Source of the DNA: JAWPNA01 sp045402695
Lineage (GTDB): Bacteria > Acidobacteriota > Polarisedimenticolia > JACPZX01 > DASXTC01
Assembly (NCBI GenBank): GCA_045402695.1
Contig: JAWPNA010000249.1
Coordinates: 1 to 6,681, forward strand
Reading direction: 5' to 3'
Length of the DNA stretch: 6,681 nucleotides
The notes under the pieces are model-generated. The model ran no database searches, was not told the origin of the DNA, and saw nothing but the letters and a program-made list of their open reading frames with translations. This document shows positions 5,995-6,681 of the stretch, one piece after another; position 1 is the stretch's first letter, and each line of letters begins with the position of its first letter. The position numbers were made by a program, and so were the translations under genes.

Positions 5995-6019
5995 CGAATC
6001 GATCCCTCCCGGTCATCGC

Positions 6020-6681
6020 TCAGCGAGGGATCAGCCGGTGAAGCGGGCCCACGGGAACGATCTCGAAGCGCTGCCGCAGGCCCTCGACATCGTAATAGGA
6101 GTCCGTCGCGGCGATGAAGACCTCTCGGCCCTGCGCCGCGATTGCGAGGCAGGCCTCGACTTGCCGCGGAGGAAACAGGTAGTAGATCTCCACATCGGGC
6201 CGGCGGCCCTCGACAACCTGCGCGTAGTCGAGCGGAGCGGCAAGCGTGTGGTCGGCGATCAGCACGGACCGCGGCGGCAGGATCGCGAGCGCCTCATCGG
6301 CGAACCGGCGTGCGCCGTCCTCGCCGGCCTTGCCGGGGTAGAGAAAGTAGCTTGCGGGATCCCTTCCGGGCAGGGTTCGCGCCGAGAGGCCCTTCCACAT
6401 CGAGATCGCTTCCGCCCTCGACGCGGCCAACCCGTAGACGATCGGAGGGGCCACCACGCACAGAAGCCCCGCGATGATCGCGGACGCGGCGTGTCCAGCG
6501 ATCTTGCCGCCAAGACGATCGATCAGTCGATCGAGTCCCGGCGCCGCCGCCAGCGCGACGATGAGGTAGGATGGAAGGTAGAAGGCGAAGCGATCCTTGA
6601 CCTCGTAGCCGAACGCGAAGCCAGCGCTGCAGGCATACAGGATCAGCAGGCCCCCCAGGAAGTCCGGACGGTGACGGCGCA
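6020..6681 (-). CDS. DUF2723-type membrane protein, C-terminal part (5'-partial)
   Basis: The frame is open from the TGA at 6020-6022 to the right edge (last full codon 6677-6679), giving the final 219 residues; the start lies outside the window. The visible protein begins with a hydrophobic helix (FLGGLLILYACSAGFAFG), then KDRFAFYLPSYLIVALAAAPG, another membrane helix (SAIIAGLLCVVAPPIVYG), and a soluble C-terminal region of about 135 residues with LPPRSVLIADHTLAAPLDY and EGRRPDVEIYYLFPP. The combination of (D)xFxFYLPSYL with a tail containing 'SVLIADxT...GRRPDV' is typical of DUF2723 proteins, a family of multi-pass membrane proteins related to GT-C glycosyltransferases such as protein O-mannosyltransferases. 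Donor and acceptor are unknown. A GTG at 6457 is only an internal valine. Confidence 0.75.
   Translation of the reverse strand, partial: RRHRPDFLGGLLILYACSAGFAFGYEVKDRFAFYLPSYLIVALAAAPGLDRLIDRLGGKIAGHAASAIIAGLLCVVAPPIVYGLAASRAEAISMWKGLSARTLPGRDPASYFLYPGKAGEDGARRFADEALAILPPRSVLIADHTLAAPLDYAQVVEGRRPDVEIYYLFPPRQVEACLAIAAQGREVFIAATDSYYDVEGLRQRFEIVPVGPLHRLIPR

Larger units (their letters stand above)
5628..6019. other. Gene-free stretch between the parvulin and DUF2723 genes
   Basis: About 390 nt with no convincing gene. The open frames here encode Arg-, Pro- and Ser-rich or low-complexity products without ribosome binding sites or family resemblance. It holds, from the parvulin side outward, the terminator-like stem, a small hairpin GCGTC/GACGC (5723-5727/5735-5739), the pseudoknot-like element and the competing inverted repeats. 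I found no tRNA, and no convincing promoter between 5860 and 6019. Confidence 0.6.

Noticed and set aside
5624..6016. Minus-strand frames of 130 and 73 codons (the second at 5773-5994) and a 78-codon plus-strand frame at 5881-6117
   Set aside because: No ribosome binding sites, biased composition, and no recognisable domain; they run through the inverted-repeat region.

Overview
The window is GC-rich chromosomal DNA from a Gram-negative-type bacterium. The evidence is an inner-membrane DsbD reductase with a periplasmic domain, an exported parvulin and a large multi-pass membrane enzyme. Coding density is high, and GC-biased codon use produces long spurious ORFs in other frames. I cannot name the phylum. 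The elongation factor P has an Asn-Trp-Arg tip instead of the Lys or Arg tips of well-studied bacteria, which fits a poorly sampled lineage (Acidobacteriota, PVC or related candidate phyla are guesses). I see no phage, insertion sequence, CRISPR array or plasmid signature.

Layout. The left end carries two plus-strand genes in a tight pair: a nearly complete dsbD, cut at its N-terminus by the window edge, and efp, 7 nt downstream. They converge on a minus-strand block. Read in its own 5'->3' direction from the right edge, that block is: the C-terminal part of a DUF2723-type membrane protein; a roughly 390-nt gene-free stretch; a small exported PpiC-type prolyl isomerase; an M49 (dipeptidyl peptidase III family) zinc peptidase; tRNA-Ser(GCU) with an encoded CCA; and a NUDIX hydrolase of the ADP-ribose pyrophosphatase type.

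How the genes may work together. DsbD and the parvulin both belong to envelope protein folding, one moving electrons to the periplasm and the other isomerising proline bonds. EF-P relieves ribosome stalling at proline runs. The M49 peptidase and the NUDIX enzyme are housekeeping turnover functions, and the tRNA lies between them on the same strand, with a promoter-like sequence upstream. These are mostly neighbours rather than one obvious pathway.

The least explained part is the gene-free stretch at about 5628-6019. It is dense in perfect inverted repeats, including two interleaved helices that could form an H-type pseudoknot around a further hairpin. A terminator-like stem and a good sigma70-type promoter for the parvulin gene follow on the minus strand. 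This is the best candidate here for an undescribed element, probably a structured RNA, but it rests on sequence complementarity alone. No clearly new protein system is visible.
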